Source of the DNA: Chryseobacterium artocarpi
GTDB lineage: Bacteria; Bacteroidota; Bacteroidia; Flavobacteriales; Weeksellaceae
Assembly (NCBI RefSeq): GCF_001684975.1
Contig: NZ_MAYH01000045.1
Coordinates: 434,001 to 498,000 of the forward strand
Direction of reading: 5' to 3'
DNA length: 64,000 nt
A model generated the notes under the pieces. It was not told where the DNA came from, searched no databases, and saw only the letters and a program-made list of their open reading frames with translations. The translations under genes were made by a program, and so were the position numbers. This document shows, in pieces, positions 43,317-52,387 of this stretch (its first letter is position 1; each line of letters starts with the position of its first letter).

Positions 43317-43985
43317 TCATAAATAAGATGTGAATAATCTGTTCAGGTATTCTTCAGCGGATATCCCCGTAAAAAAAGATTCCGTAAGAGGACTGAATTC
43401 AATATTATAATAGGAGCCTTCGTCTATATTTTCATAGACCGCCTTTTTACCAAGGTGAACTTCCAGCCGGGTCAGGATCTCTGACAGGGAATATTGATAA
43501 GGGTACGTAAGATTAACGGTTTCATTATTGAGGTCGTCAAGATAGCGTTCCACAAATAATGCAATATCATCTATACCGATCAGGATTCTTCTTGCATGGC
43601 TGTAAATGGTGAACCTCTTTTCTGATAAGATAGAGTTTTTAAGAAAGTTAATTAATGTATTCGGGTTTCCTCCACGACCTACAGCATTTCCTACTCTGAA
43701 AATGATGAAATTTCTGCATTGCTCTGCAATAATCTTTTCTGCGTTCAGCTTGTGAGCTACATAAGGACTGTCCGCTTTGGTAGGATCATAAATGCTGCAT
43801 GTGGAAAAATAGATCAGTTTTTTTTCGGGATATTTTCCGATGCTGGATTGTAAAAGGGTGATTTCCCTTTCAAATTCAGAAGGATCTTTTTCCAGTGAAT
43901 TGGAAACTCCCGATGCAAAATACATTACATCTTCTCTGTCATAAGATCTTACGGCGTTTGCAAGAATTCCATTACCAATAATCAT
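43317..43985 (-). CDS. NAD-dependent epimerase/dehydratase-like protein (222 aa)
   Basis: This is a shortened extended-SDR (Rossmann) protein. The start MIIGNGILANAV provides the nucleotide-binding glycines, LIYFSTCSIYD has the active-site Ser/Thr, and SPYVAHKLNAEKII has the Tyr-x3-Lys pair. FRVGNAVGRGG resembles the FRxxNVxGP motif of sugar epimerases. At 222 aa it is about 100 residues shorter than usual sugar epimerases, lacking part of the C-terminal substrate domain. It may be a sugar-nucleotide reductase or epimerase of the locus. It lies 55 bases downstream of a GT2 gene. Confidence 0.75.
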   Translation of the reverse strand: MIIGNGILANAVRSYDREDVMYFASGVSNSLEKDPSEFEREITLLQSSIGKYPEKKLIYFSTCSIYDPTKADSPYVAHKLNAEKIIAEQCRNFIIFRVGNAVGRGGNPNTLINFLKNSILSEKRFTIYSHARRILIGIDDIALFVERYLDDLNNETVNLTYPYQYSLSEILTRLEVHLGKKAVYENIDEGSYYNIEFSPLTESFFTGISAEEYLNRLFTSYL

Positions 43986-44040
43986 ATATTCTTTGTCTCA
44001 TTAAGCTGCGATTATACTACACTTAGTCCTGTAAAGGCAG

Positions 44041-44886
44041 TTACAGGTATTTAAAAATTTTAAACAATCCAAGCTTATCACCCAGTTTTGCCCATTTAGA
44101 TTTTTTTACACGATCCAGCTTATAAAGCAGCTGCTCATATTTGTTTTTTGAAACATAGTTTTGCAGAAAAAGATCTTCAATATTAATGTTTCTTCTTTCA
44201 GCCATCTTTATCATTGCTACCCAGTGCCAGAATACGGCCTTTTCCATATTTTGGGTTGTAGAAATACCGTTTTTATGGATTCTGTATAAATAGAGATCTT
44301 CGTCTATATATTTTACAGGGGCTGTTTCGCACATCTTCATGTACCAGTCTTTATCTTCAGCGATTTTTAAGAAAGGATCGATACCGGATGTTTTTTCATA
44401 GATCCTCTTTTTTAAGGTAGCAAAGCTTGAAATTTCTCCTTTGAAATTATAATAAGACTGGTCTAATGCTGTGATCTGTTTTGCTTTGTGTACTGATTTT
44501 GGGTTGAGGTACTCATCACAAAATACCAGATTGGAATATACCAATCCTGCTTCTTCATTCTCTGCATGGGTCTTTACAATAAGCTCCAGTGCCCGAGGTA
44601 CCAAGGCATCATCTGGATCCAGGAAACCACATATTTCAGATTCAGCGAGTTCTATCAATCTCTTTTTAGTATACCCGATCCCTTTATTTTTTTCATTCTG
44701 ATGAACCTTGACCCTGGGATCTTTGTCTGCGATTTTTTGTAGAATTTCCAGGGAGTTATCAGTAGAGCCGTCATCCAGGACCACCGCTTCCCAGTCTGTT
44801 TCAGTCTGGACCATTAAGCTTTGGTAGCATTCTTCAAAAAAATGTCCATTGTTATAATTGGCGACAAGTACGCTGAATTTACTCAT
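44041..44886 (-). CDS. GT2 family glycosyltransferase (281 aa)
   Basis: It begins MSKFSVLVANYNNGHFFEECYQSL, with AVVLDDGSTDNSLEIL (about 34-49), the acidic metal site CGFLDPDDALVPRALE (about 89-104) and a downstream acceptor region with KIAEDKDWYMKM. It is closest in this window to the GT2 at 37789-38595. It is separated from the upstream WbsX-like gene by two bases and is presumably co-transcribed with the two WbsX-like genes. Confidence 0.9.
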   Translation of the reverse strand: MSKFSVLVANYNNGHFFEECYQSLMVQTETDWEAVVLDDGSTDNSLEILQKIADKDPRVKVHQNEKNKGIGYTKKRLIELAESEICGFLDPDDALVPRALELIVKTHAENEEAGLVYSNLVFCDEYLNPKSVHKAKQITALDQSYYNFKGEISSFATLKKRIYEKTSGIDPFLKIAEDKDWYMKMCETAPVKYIDEDLYLYRIHKNGISTTQNMEKAVFWHWVAMIKMAERRNINIEDLFLQNYVSKNKYEQLLYKLDRVKKSKWAKLGDKLGLFKIFKYL

Positions 44887-44888
44887 TT

Positions 44889-46004
44889 CTATTTGTGTTT
44901 ATTCAATATTTTTTTTAAGGCATTCAGATATCCGAAGCCATATTTTCTGTCCGGTTCCAGTATATTTCCTTCTGCCCATTCGTTCCAGGATTTTACAATT
45001 AAGAACAGTTCGGGGTAATCATTCTTATCCTCGAGATAATCTACTGCTTTTTCTACTTGCTTTTCGAATAATTCCGGAGAATTTTTGCCCAGAATGATGC
45101 CGTTATAGCCGCTTCTTGGTGTGTTGTCCCAGTTAGGCAATATGCAGGGGAAATTAGGAATATTATGCTCTTCGAACTTTAGGTCTCTGACTACCAGATT
45201 GGTATCCTGAATTCTGACTTTCTTTTGCTCTTTCTTCTTGATTCCTACAAGTCCTTTAACCCTGTTCTTGTAATAGTCGTAAGAAGATATATAGCCTTTA
45301 CTTTGAACGTAAGGTGCCCATGCTTTCTGAAATGCATTGGAAATTTTGCCGTCATATCCCATCGATTGAAAATCTATATCGTCACGAAGCTTATTGGAAG
45401 CCATGATATACAGATCATCAAATCCGTTTTTCTTTGCCAGCTCTCTGAATTTTGAGATATAATGAGGGTCTCCGTCATTCAGATGATTCGGATCATAAAT
45501 GATGAAAACCGGTTTATTATCTACTTTTATGTACCTCTCATCTTTGAAGAAAGGTAAAAGATATTCGAAATGGGCGATCAGGTCCTGCTCATCAGGATAT
45601 TCCTGTTTTACCAGTATTTTTTCAGAAAGACCATGCCATATCCCTGACCATGTTTCGTTGGCCCAGCAGAAACAAAAGGGGAAGTCTGGTTTTCCTGATT
45701 TCAGCACATCGTTGGCAACACGTTCCAGTAATTGCTTACTGTTTCCGAACCAGTAATGATAATAGATAAATCCGTGCACTCCATAGTCTTTGGCCATTTG
45801 GGCCTGCTGCTCTCTTACTTCCGGAACACGTAAGTCATAATATCCTAGATCTGCAGGATATATAGGTTGGTCGTGCCCTTCAAACAAAGGTTTGGCCTTG
45901 CTTACGTTTGTCCATTCAGTAAACCCTTTTCCCCACCATTCGTTATTTTCTGGAACAGGGTGATATTGGGGAAGGTAAAAAGCAAGTGGTTTTATTTTTT
46001 TCAT
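44889..46004 (-). CDS. WbsX-like glycoside-hydrolase-99-fold protein (371 aa)
   Basis: It belongs to the WbsX family (Pfam Glyco_tran_WbsX), found in O-antigen loci and structurally related to GH99 endo-mannosidases. Signatures are LAFYLPQYHPVPENNEWWGKGF near the N-terminus, EWTNVSKAKPLF, CWANETWSGIWHG (about 120-132) and SWNEWAEGNILEPD near the C-terminus, which hold the acidic residues expected for the active site. The family is usually annotated as a glycosyltransferase, but whether it transfers or hydrolyses is unsettled. It overlaps the next WbsX gene by four bases. Confidence 0.85.
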   Translation of the reverse strand: MKKIKPLAFYLPQYHPVPENNEWWGKGFTEWTNVSKAKPLFEGHDQPIYPADLGYYDLRVPEVREQQAQMAKDYGVHGFIYYHYWFGNSKQLLERVANDVLKSGKPDFPFCFCWANETWSGIWHGLSEKILVKQEYPDEQDLIAHFEYLLPFFKDERYIKVDNKPVFIIYDPNHLNDGDPHYISKFRELAKKNGFDDLYIMASNKLRDDIDFQSMGYDGKISNAFQKAWAPYVQSKGYISSYDYYKNRVKGLVGIKKKEQKKVRIQDTNLVVRDLKFEEHNIPNFPCILPNWDNTPRSGYNGIILGKNSPELFEKQVEKAVDYLEDKNDYPELFLIVKSWNEWAEGNILEPDRKYGFGYLNALKKILNKHK

Positions 46005-47113
46005 AATTGATCGGAAAATATTTTCTTAACGGATTCCAGATATTGCGTTCCAAATTTCATGTCGGGTTCCAGGTGATTGCCTTCAGCCCATTCATTCCAT
46101 GCATTAATGAAAATAAAGTTTTCATCTTCGGAATACGGTGTAAAATCTGCCTTCACATTAGAAAGCCAATGTTCAAAATATTCCGGTGTAGAGTCTTCTA
46201 AGATCAGAGTGGGATTTTCTCCTCTTCTGGAAGTGTTATCCCATCCCGGTACCAGAGAAGGGTAGAGCTTACAGTGAAAATCTTTTTGAAGGATTAAATT
46301 TTCTCCCATCCACTTATAGGGAACTGAGTTGAATCTCTTTTTTACCGGTTGTTTTATAATGCGCCCCTTTATTTTGTCTATAATTGTTCTTTTTGGGGGT
46401 ACATGTCTTTCCCACATTTCTTTAAATACACTTTTTCTGCGGATCCCAAAAGGTTCGAAATCAACGGCGGCATCAAAGCCATCAACTAGCTGATCCCAGT
46501 CTTTTTGATAGGAGAAAACCATATGGCATATATATAATTCCAATCCGGCTTCTTTCGCTTTTTCTCTCCAGCATTTGAGGGTTTCCTGTATATTAGGGAA
46601 AACATTAGGTTTATAAATAACAATAACAGGTTTGTTATTTACTTTGATATATCTTGGATCTTTGAAGATAGGCAGAAGAAAATCAATATGATCTTCATCG
46701 TCCTGTACAGAATACTTTTGTTCAATCAGTACTTCATGCTCGTTGCCATCCCAACGTCGGGTCCAGTTTTCATTAGCCCAGCAAAGCATGAAAGGTAAAT
46801 CTTCTTTTGGATTTTTTAATTTTCTGTCAATAGGTTCATGCATTAAGCGTTTCCCATTAAACCAATAATGATAATAACAAAACCCGTAGATTCCATAATG
46901 TTTTGCAAGTTGCTCCTGTGCCATTCTTGCTTCTTCCAGTCTCAAGTCATAAAAGCCCAGATCTGATGGAAGATGTGGCTGGTAATGGTTGTCAAATAGA
47001 GGTTTTGCTTTTGCGACGTTCGTCCATTCAGTAAACCCTTTTCCCCACCATTCATCGTTTTCCGGGAATGGGTGATATTGTGGTAAATGTATGGCGATTG
47101 GTCTTATTTTCAT
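46001..47113 (-). CDS. WbsX-like glycoside-hydrolase-99-fold protein (370 aa)
   Basis: This is a tandem paralog of the preceding entry with the same landmarks: IHLPQYHPFPENDEWWGKGF, EWTNVAKAKPLF, CWANENWTRRWDG, PGWDNTSRRGENP, and NAWNEWAEGNHLEPD. The residues differ between landmarks, so this is an old duplication. Two linked copies suggest two different glycan linkages or steps rather than dosage. It is upstream of its paralog in transcription order, and 130 bases separate it from the preceding GT2 gene. Confidence 0.85.
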   Translation of the reverse strand: MKIRPIAIHLPQYHPFPENDEWWGKGFTEWTNVAKAKPLFDNHYQPHLPSDLGFYDLRLEEARMAQEQLAKHYGIYGFCYYHYWFNGKRLMHEPIDRKLKNPKEDLPFMLCWANENWTRRWDGNEHEVLIEQKYSVQDDEDHIDFLLPIFKDPRYIKVNNKPVIVIYKPNVFPNIQETLKCWREKAKEAGLELYICHMVFSYQKDWDQLVDGFDAAVDFEPFGIRRKSVFKEMWERHVPPKRTIIDKIKGRIIKQPVKKRFNSVPYKWMGENLILQKDFHCKLYPSLVPGWDNTSRRGENPTLILEDSTPEYFEHWLSNVKADFTPYSEDENFIFINAWNEWAEGNHLEPDMKFGTQYLESVKKIFSDQL

Positions 47114-47243
47114 ATTTATGTGCTTAAATTATCTGTTTAATAAATATCTGATCGTTTGTTTTCGAAGCAAAATTTTAGCCATTAAAGATTAAAAGATCCT
47201 GCTATAATTTTTTAAATACATCATTATTGAGGTAAATATACCG

Positions 47244-48164
47244 TTACCAGCTTTTATGATAAACTTTTTGAAGATAGAGCAATGTGTTATAAGTAAACTT
47301 TCCTACGTTCTTCAAAATTAGCTTTTCAGAAAGTGTTCTGTTTTCGAGTTCTCTGAGAAATTTTTTATGGTCTTCAGTCAGTTTATTTACCTTATAAGCA
47401 TCATGAATAATTTTTAAAATTTTCTTTTTCATTTCAGGCTGCTCCTTGTGCTTGATATAAATATCAAAGAACGAACTGGATAGAAAATCACTCTTTTTAT
47501 GAGTGTTGGTGTTATGTATTCTATAGCTGCATGATTGGGTGTTATCATAGATGAAATCATATTTCTGACTTAATCTCAGCCACATATCATAATCTTCAAA
47601 GGTTAAGTTTTCATCCCAGCCTCCTATCTCTTTTATTACAGAAGATTTTGTAACACAGGACATTGCGGGAAGAAAATTATAATCCAGTAATCTTTTATAA
47701 AAGTTTCCTGATTCAAGACTCAGATACTGATGAAAATAGGGGATGAATGTATTTTGGAAACGTACCGAATTGTCATCAATGATATAAGCATTTGAAAACA
47801 CCATCGCTTCATGAGGAGATGAGTTTTCAAGTAATGCTACATGCCTTTCTATTTTATCGGGCTCTATAAGGTCATCCAGAGCTATTGTAATGAGATATTT
47901 ACCTTTTGAAATATTCAATAAGTCATTCAAAGACTTGCAGATCCCTTGATTTTGAGAATGGGTAATAAACTGTATATTCAGTTGGGAATTATCTTTGATC
48001 CAATTATTAATAACTTCCACAGAATTATCTTTAGAACAGTCATCACAAATCAGGATCTCTATATTGCGATAGTTCTGAGATTTGAAGCTTTCTAAAGATT
48101 CTACAACAAACTGTTGCTGGTTGTAGCTGAGGCATAAAATCGAAACCAGAGGGAGTTCTGTCAT
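47244..48164 (-). CDS. GT2 family glycosyltransferase (306 aa)
   Basis: It begins MTELPLVSILCLSYNQQQFVVESLESF, with ILICDDCSKDNSVEVI (about 36-51), KGKYLITIALDDLIEPDKIERHV (about 87-109) carrying the metal-site acids, and the segment GGWDENLTFEDYDMWLRLSQKYDF near 175-194 typical of GT2 acceptor sides. No membrane helix is present. It lies 46 bases after the fdtB-like aminotransferase gene. Confidence 0.9.
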   Translation of the reverse strand: MTELPLVSILCLSYNQQQFVVESLESFKSQNYRNIEILICDDCSKDNSVEVINNWIKDNSQLNIQFITHSQNQGICKSLNDLLNISKGKYLITIALDDLIEPDKIERHVALLENSSPHEAMVFSNAYIIDDNSVRFQNTFIPYFHQYLSLESGNFYKRLLDYNFLPAMSCVTKSSVIKEIGGWDENLTFEDYDMWLRLSQKYDFIYDNTQSCSYRIHNTNTHKKSDFLSSSFFDIYIKHKEQPEMKKKILKIIHDAYKVNKLTEDHKKFLRELENRTLSEKLILKNVGKFTYNTLLYLQKVYHKSW

Positions 48165-48210
48165 GATACTTTACTTTGTTGAATTCAAACTTTTTTTAGC
48201 GTTGAAAACC

Positions 48211-49311
48211 TTAAAATTTGTTTAGAATTTCTATTACTTTTTCAATTTCTTCTGCTGTCATTACAGGTGAAATAGGCAAACTTAATATTTCTTCATGAAT
48301 TTTTTCACTAATCGGGAAAGATTGCTCATTCCATTCTTTGTAAGCTTGCTGTTTGTGAGGTGGAATTGGGTAATGTATCAGCGTCTGAATTTCGTTTTCC
48401 GTCAGATATTTCTGTAATGCATCTCTTTGTGCTGTTCTGATCACGAAAACATGCCAAACGTGCTCTTTTTCATTTTCAGGATATTCCGGAAGTGTGATGG
48501 CAGGGTTTTTAATCTCAGAAATGTAACGCTTTGCAATTTGTCTTCTGGTTTCGTTTTCAGAATCTATATATTTTAGTTTTACATCTAAAACGGCTGCCTG
48601 AATTTCATCCAACCTTGAGTTGAGTCCCTGGTATATATTGACATATTTTTGATTAGACCCGTAATTGGCCAAAGCTTTTATCGTAGCAGCAAGTTTTTCG
48701 TCGTTGGTGGTAACGGCTCCTGCATCTCCAAGAGCGCCAAGGTTTTTCCCGGGATAAAAGCTGAATCCTGCAGCATCTGCCAGATTCCCTGATTTTTTTC
48801 CATTCCATTCTGCACCAATGGTTTGAGCATTGTCTTCAATGATCTTCAGATTGTGGGCTTGGGCTAATTGTTGTAATTCCTCAGAAAAGACAATTCTTCC
48901 GTACAGATGAACAATGAGAATTCCTTTGGTTTTTGAAGATATTTTTTCTTTAATTTTTGAGATATCAATATTGTAATTATTAATATCGGGTTCTACAAGT
49001 ACAGGAACCAATCCGTTATCCGAAACGGCAAGAATAGAAGCAATATAGGTATTGGATGGAACAATAATTTCATCACCCGGGCTCATAATGCCTAATTCTA
49101 TGTAAGCTCTTAGTATAAGACGTAATGCATCCAAGCCATTGGCTACTCCAATAGCATATTGGGCTCCTATATATTGAGACAAATTTTCTTGAAAGGTTGA
49201 AAGCTCCTGTCCCATAAGATACCATCCGGAACGGAAAACCTGGGAAAGTTTTGCTTCAATTTCTTCCTGGTGTAGCAGATTTATTTTTTGAAGGTCTAAG
49301 AATTTTATCAT
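48211..49311 (-). CDS. fdtB: DegT/DnrJ/EryC1/StrS aminotransferase, FdtB-like (366 aa)
   Basis: This is a PLP-dependent sugar aminotransferase. The PLP-binding lysine is K189 in SFYPGKNLGALGDAGAV, and DNAQTIGAEWNGKKSG precedes it. Other family segments are GVANGLDALRLILRAY and HVWHVFVIRT. The closest functional match by context is FdtB/QdtB, which aminates C3 of dTDP-3-keto-6-deoxyhexose to give dTDP-3-amino-3,6-dideoxyhexose (Fuc3N or Qui3N). The fdtA-like and fdtC-like genes upstream in the same unit support this. Galacto versus gluco configuration is not resolved. Confidence 0.86.
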   Translation of the reverse strand: MIKFLDLQKINLLHQEEIEAKLSQVFRSGWYLMGQELSTFQENLSQYIGAQYAIGVANGLDALRLILRAYIELGIMSPGDEIIVPSNTYIASILAVSDNGLVPVLVEPDINNYNIDISKIKEKISSKTKGILIVHLYGRIVFSEELQQLAQAHNLKIIEDNAQTIGAEWNGKKSGNLADAAGFSFYPGKNLGALGDAGAVTTNDEKLAATIKALANYGSNQKYVNIYQGLNSRLDEIQAAVLDVKLKYIDSENETRRQIAKRYISEIKNPAITLPEYPENEKEHVWHVFVIRTAQRDALQKYLTENEIQTLIHYPIPPHKQQAYKEWNEQSFPISEKIHEEILSLPISPVMTAEEIEKVIEILNKF

Positions 49312-49348
49312 TTGTTAATTATTATTAAGTGCTATAATGTTCTATAGG

Positions 49349-50845
49349 TTATACTTTATGATTAAAAGAATTCTTTTTCAGGATCTGTGAAACTGTTATA
49401 AAAGTAATGATAAATATAACACCATATATTAATGAGTTGTTTGTTGACAGCCATGGTCCCTGAAATTGGAAGTACCTCTGAGCGGGAAATCCAAAAAAGT
49501 TTTTTGCCGGTAAGGCTTTGTCCAGAAATCCTTCAGGTACATTGATGGTGTACCAGAATCTTGACCATATCAGCTGGAAGGTAAAAATACCAATTAATTG
49601 ATACTTGCTAAAATCTACTTTCTTTATGGAATCTAGAAACATAAATACAACAAAAGGGAAAAATTGTAAAAACTGTCTTGTTTCTGTCCCTAAAATAAAG
49701 AAGATGGAGAAAAGTATTATTATAATTTTCAGAAATGAATCTGCATTTTTTGCGACATAAGAAAAGAATGTATTACGATAGTATATGATCAGAACTACAA
49801 ATAATCCGTAGTATATAAAATGCGTAATAAGAAACTTTAAAGGAAATGAAAATGCCTGAAACATTAGATTAAACAAAAATTCACCCGACGAAAGAGTCTT
49901 CATATCTCTAAAATTCACGGTAAGAAATTTACTTGCAGCAAAGAATGTAATTAAAGTAATTAAAGAAAAAATAAAGTATGGCGAGACGAATCCTTTTCGA
50001 TTTATATTAAAACCATCGAGCAGTTTTAGAATATATCGGATGGTAAAAAATATAAAAGAATTGACTAATATAAACGTTACCGGAATCAAAAACAGGGCAG
50101 ACTGTACAGTATAATCCTTATGAGCTAAGGCGACAAACAATTGGTAATTTGAATATAAATAGAAGCCCTCAAATAAAAGACACAACGCAAAAGCTGGATA
50201 TAAATACTTGTTGAAGTTTTTTTCAATAGCAAGTCCTTTCTCATCAAAGGAAATAAGGCTGGAAGCAATAAGCGATACCGCAATTAAAAAAGTGGTGGGA
50301 AAAACAAACATAGATACTATCAGTATGGCTAAAAACGCAGTTCTGTTTTTGATAATATAATAATAGTATAAAATAATCCCGGATGTAAAGCCAAACAGAT
50401 CCATCAGAATAGGATAGTAGTTTGACAGCTTAAGTATAAAAAAATTGACAAAGAGAAAGCAAAAGCCAAGAATCGTAATATTCTTGCTGTACCCTTTGAA
50501 CTGTACAATTTTGTAATAAAAGTATAACGCAATGAAAATCGTAAGACCATTCAGTATTGTGAAGATACTCTGAATAGCGTCCAATGTAAAAGTGATTCCA
50601 AATAATCGATGGATAAAATGAGCGATTCCAGGCATTAATAATCTGGAAACATAATAGGGATTAAAACTTTGTTCAAAAAAATGGGTTGAAAAATTTTTAA
50701 CGATCTCGATATAACTTTTTTCATCAAAAATATCTACATATTTGAATGGAAGCCTGTCGTTTGAAAGAAAGGCATACGCCAAGCACAATAGAAATACACC
50801 TATTATGTAATATGCAGAAGGGAGTTTTTTAAGTATTGTCAGCAT
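49349..50845 (-). CDS. Polytopic membrane protein, probable GT-C type glycosyltransferase (498 aa)
   Basis: It has about eleven or twelve membrane helices and a large first extracytoplasmic loop carrying an acidic motif (FKYVDIFDEKSYIEIVKNF, about residues 34-52), the arrangement typical of GT-C enzymes that use polyprenyl-phosphate sugars. No Wzy or Wzx signature was recognised. It is nine bases downstream of a GtrB-like gene, which would supply its polyprenyl-phosphate donor, so the two probably add a side sugar in the periplasm. The assignment rests on topology and context. Confidence 0.7.
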   Translation of the reverse strand: MLTILKKLPSAYYIIGVFLLCLAYAFLSNDRLPFKYVDIFDEKSYIEIVKNFSTHFFEQSFNPYYVSRLLMPGIAHFIHRLFGITFTLDAIQSIFTILNGLTIFIALYFYYKIVQFKGYSKNITILGFCFLFVNFFILKLSNYYPILMDLFGFTSGIILYYYYIIKNRTAFLAILIVSMFVFPTTFLIAVSLIASSLISFDEKGLAIEKNFNKYLYPAFALCLLFEGFYLYSNYQLFVALAHKDYTVQSALFLIPVTFILVNSFIFFTIRYILKLLDGFNINRKGFVSPYFIFSLITLITFFAASKFLTVNFRDMKTLSSGEFLFNLMFQAFSFPLKFLITHFIYYGLFVVLIIYYRNTFFSYVAKNADSFLKIIIILFSIFFILGTETRQFLQFFPFVVFMFLDSIKKVDFSKYQLIGIFTFQLIWSRFWYTINVPEGFLDKALPAKNFFGFPAQRYFQFQGPWLSTNNSLIYGVIFIITFITVSQILKKNSFNHKV

Positions 50846-50854
50846 AATAGATCG

Positions 50855-51808
50855 TTACTGTTTCTCAATATCATTTTTTTCTTTAATAATATAACCCGGA
50901 CGATCTTTCACTTCTTCGAAGATCCGCCAGATATATTCTGCTATAATACCAAGAGAAAAGAGGATAAGTCCTCCGAAAAAAGAGATAAACAATATAATAC
51001 TCGTCCATCCTTTAGGCTGTATATCATTTAAAAACGGACTGCCGAAAATTTTAATATAAATATAAAACAGAATAAGCAGGAAGGAAATTAAAGAAACCCA
51101 AAGTCCCAGATTAAATATAAATTTTATGGGAAATGAAGAGGATGAAAAAAAGGTGTCCTTTGCCAGGGTTAACTTCTTTTTTAGAGTCCATCTGGATTTT
51201 TGATTAACACCCAAAGGTCTTTTATACCCAAAGTGATAAGGATTAAATCCTAATCTTAAGATCTCCGCGACAGTTGATGTATTTCTAGGATGTATTCTTT
51301 TGTTAAGAATATCAATTATCTCACGGTCAATGAGAAAAAGATCGGCACCACCTTTAGGAAATTTCACTTCCGTAAGGTTGTTCATTATTTTGTAATAAGT
51401 TTCTGAAAAAACTTTGCTTTTCCAGTTGTCATCACGCGTTATTCTGTGAGGTATAATGATCTTTTCTCCCTGAAGCCATATATTGTACATTTCTACAATC
51501 GTTTCATAGGGCTGTTGTTCGTCATCTACGATAGGTAAAGCACAGGCTCCTTCAGCAAGAGAAAGTCCTGCAAAAATAGAGTAGTGGCTTGTATAGTTTC
51601 TGCTCAGTTGATAAGCTCTTACGTTGCTCTCTTTTTTTTCCAGCTCTAATGCTACTTTGTAAGAATTGTCCAGAGATCCATCATCCATGATGATAAACTC
51701 AAAGGGAATATTATTTCGATCTAATAATTCTTTAACATTTTCGTACACGCTTACAATGCGTTTTTCGCTGTAGTAAGAAAGAAGAATTAGAGATAGTTTT
51801 TTAGTCAT
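50855..51808 (-). CDS. GtrB/DPM1-like polyprenyl-phosphate glycosyltransferase (317 aa)
   Basis: An N-terminal GT2 domain (LSLILLSYYSEKRIVSVYENV, FIIMDDGSLDNSYKV, NYTSHYSIFAGLSLAEGACALPIVDDEQQP) is followed by two membrane helices near residues 230-255 and 270-295. This is the layout of enzymes that load a sugar onto polyprenyl phosphate in the cytoplasmic leaflet. The usual DADLQDP motif is altered to VDDEQQP. It sits directly upstream of the GT-C-like gene, a pairing known from O-antigen glucosylation systems (GtrB plus Gtr). The sugar is unknown. Confidence 0.86.
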   Translation of the reverse strand: MTKKLSLILLSYYSEKRIVSVYENVKELLDRNNIPFEFIIMDDGSLDNSYKVALELEKKESNVRAYQLSRNYTSHYSIFAGLSLAEGACALPIVDDEQQPYETIVEMYNIWLQGEKIIIPHRITRDDNWKSKVFSETYYKIMNNLTEVKFPKGGADLFLIDREIIDILNKRIHPRNTSTVAEILRLGFNPYHFGYKRPLGVNQKSRWTLKKKLTLAKDTFFSSSSFPIKFIFNLGLWVSLISFLLILFYIYIKIFGSPFLNDIQPKGWTSIILFISFFGGLILFSLGIIAEYIWRIFEEVKDRPGYIIKEKNDIEKQ

Positions 51809-51835
51809 CGTAAGGTGTTTTTTTAAGTGAAAAGA

Positions 51836-52387
51836 TTATGAGCGTTTGATTAATTGTGCATTTTCAAAAAAATACTCATTGCCTGACTCATCTTTCATTT
51901 CAAGGTTTATGATCAAACCTGCTGTTGTAATATACCCCTTATGTTGAGCAGGATTGCCATACCACACCGTGTGGGCAGGTATATCTTTTGTAATAACGCT
52001 TCCAGCTCCGATTAAAGCATTTTCACCAATAACGTTACCTGCAATAATGGTAGAGTTGGCACCTATGGAAGCTCCTTTTTTGATTAACGTTTTACTGAAC
52101 TCCAGCGGATATTGCTTCGAGCGTGGAATAAGATCATTGGTGAAAGTAACATTGGGGCCAATAAATACATTGTCCTCAAGCGTTACTCCATCCCAAATCT
52201 GTACACCCGGTTTAATGGTTACATTATCTCCGATTTTTACATCGTTCTCGATAAATACATTACAGTTGATGTTGCAGTTATTTCCAATTTCTGCATTCTT
52301 TAAAATAACACAGAATTGCCAAACCATAGTGTTTTCACCTATGTTTTCGGTTTGAACATCAGATAAGGGATGAATATTATTTTTCAT
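51836..52387 (-). CDS. fdtC: FdtC/WlbB-like N-acyltransferase (183 aa)
   Basis: This is a left-handed beta-helix enzyme built of hexapeptide repeats (AEIGNNCNINCNVFIENDVKIGDNVTIKPGVQI, VFIGPNVTFTNDL, ASIGANSTIIAGNVIGENALIGAGS). The segment NDLIPRSKQYPLE is characteristic of acetyltransferases acting on nucleotide-linked 3-amino or 3-acetamido sugars (FdtC, QdtC, WlbB). It would N-acylate the product of FdtB. It overlaps the upstream FdtA-like gene by 11 bases. A variant acyl donor, such as 3-hydroxyacyl-ACP from the cassette at 34641-36633, is possible but unproven. Confidence 0.84.
   Translation of the reverse strand: MKNNIHPLSDVQTENIGENTMVWQFCVILKNAEIGNNCNINCNVFIENDVKIGDNVTIKPGVQIWDGVTLEDNVFIGPNVTFTNDLIPRSKQYPLEFSKTLIKKGASIGANSTIIAGNVIGENALIGAGSVITKDIPAHTVWYGNPAQHKGYITTAGLIINLEMKDESGNEYFFENAQLIKRS

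Noticed and set aside
43118..43339. Minus-strand open frame of about 73 codons after the epimerase-like gene
   Set aside because: No ATG, GTG or TTG start was found in it, it overlaps the epimerase end, and it is rich in Lys/Asn as expected for AT-rich noncoding DNA. It might be a remnant, but I cannot support that.
49349..50845. Wzy polymerase or Wzx flippase
   Set aside because: The locus has an ABC export system, and the protein is coupled to a GtrB-like gene with an acidic first loop typical of GT-C enzymes, so GT-C is more likely.
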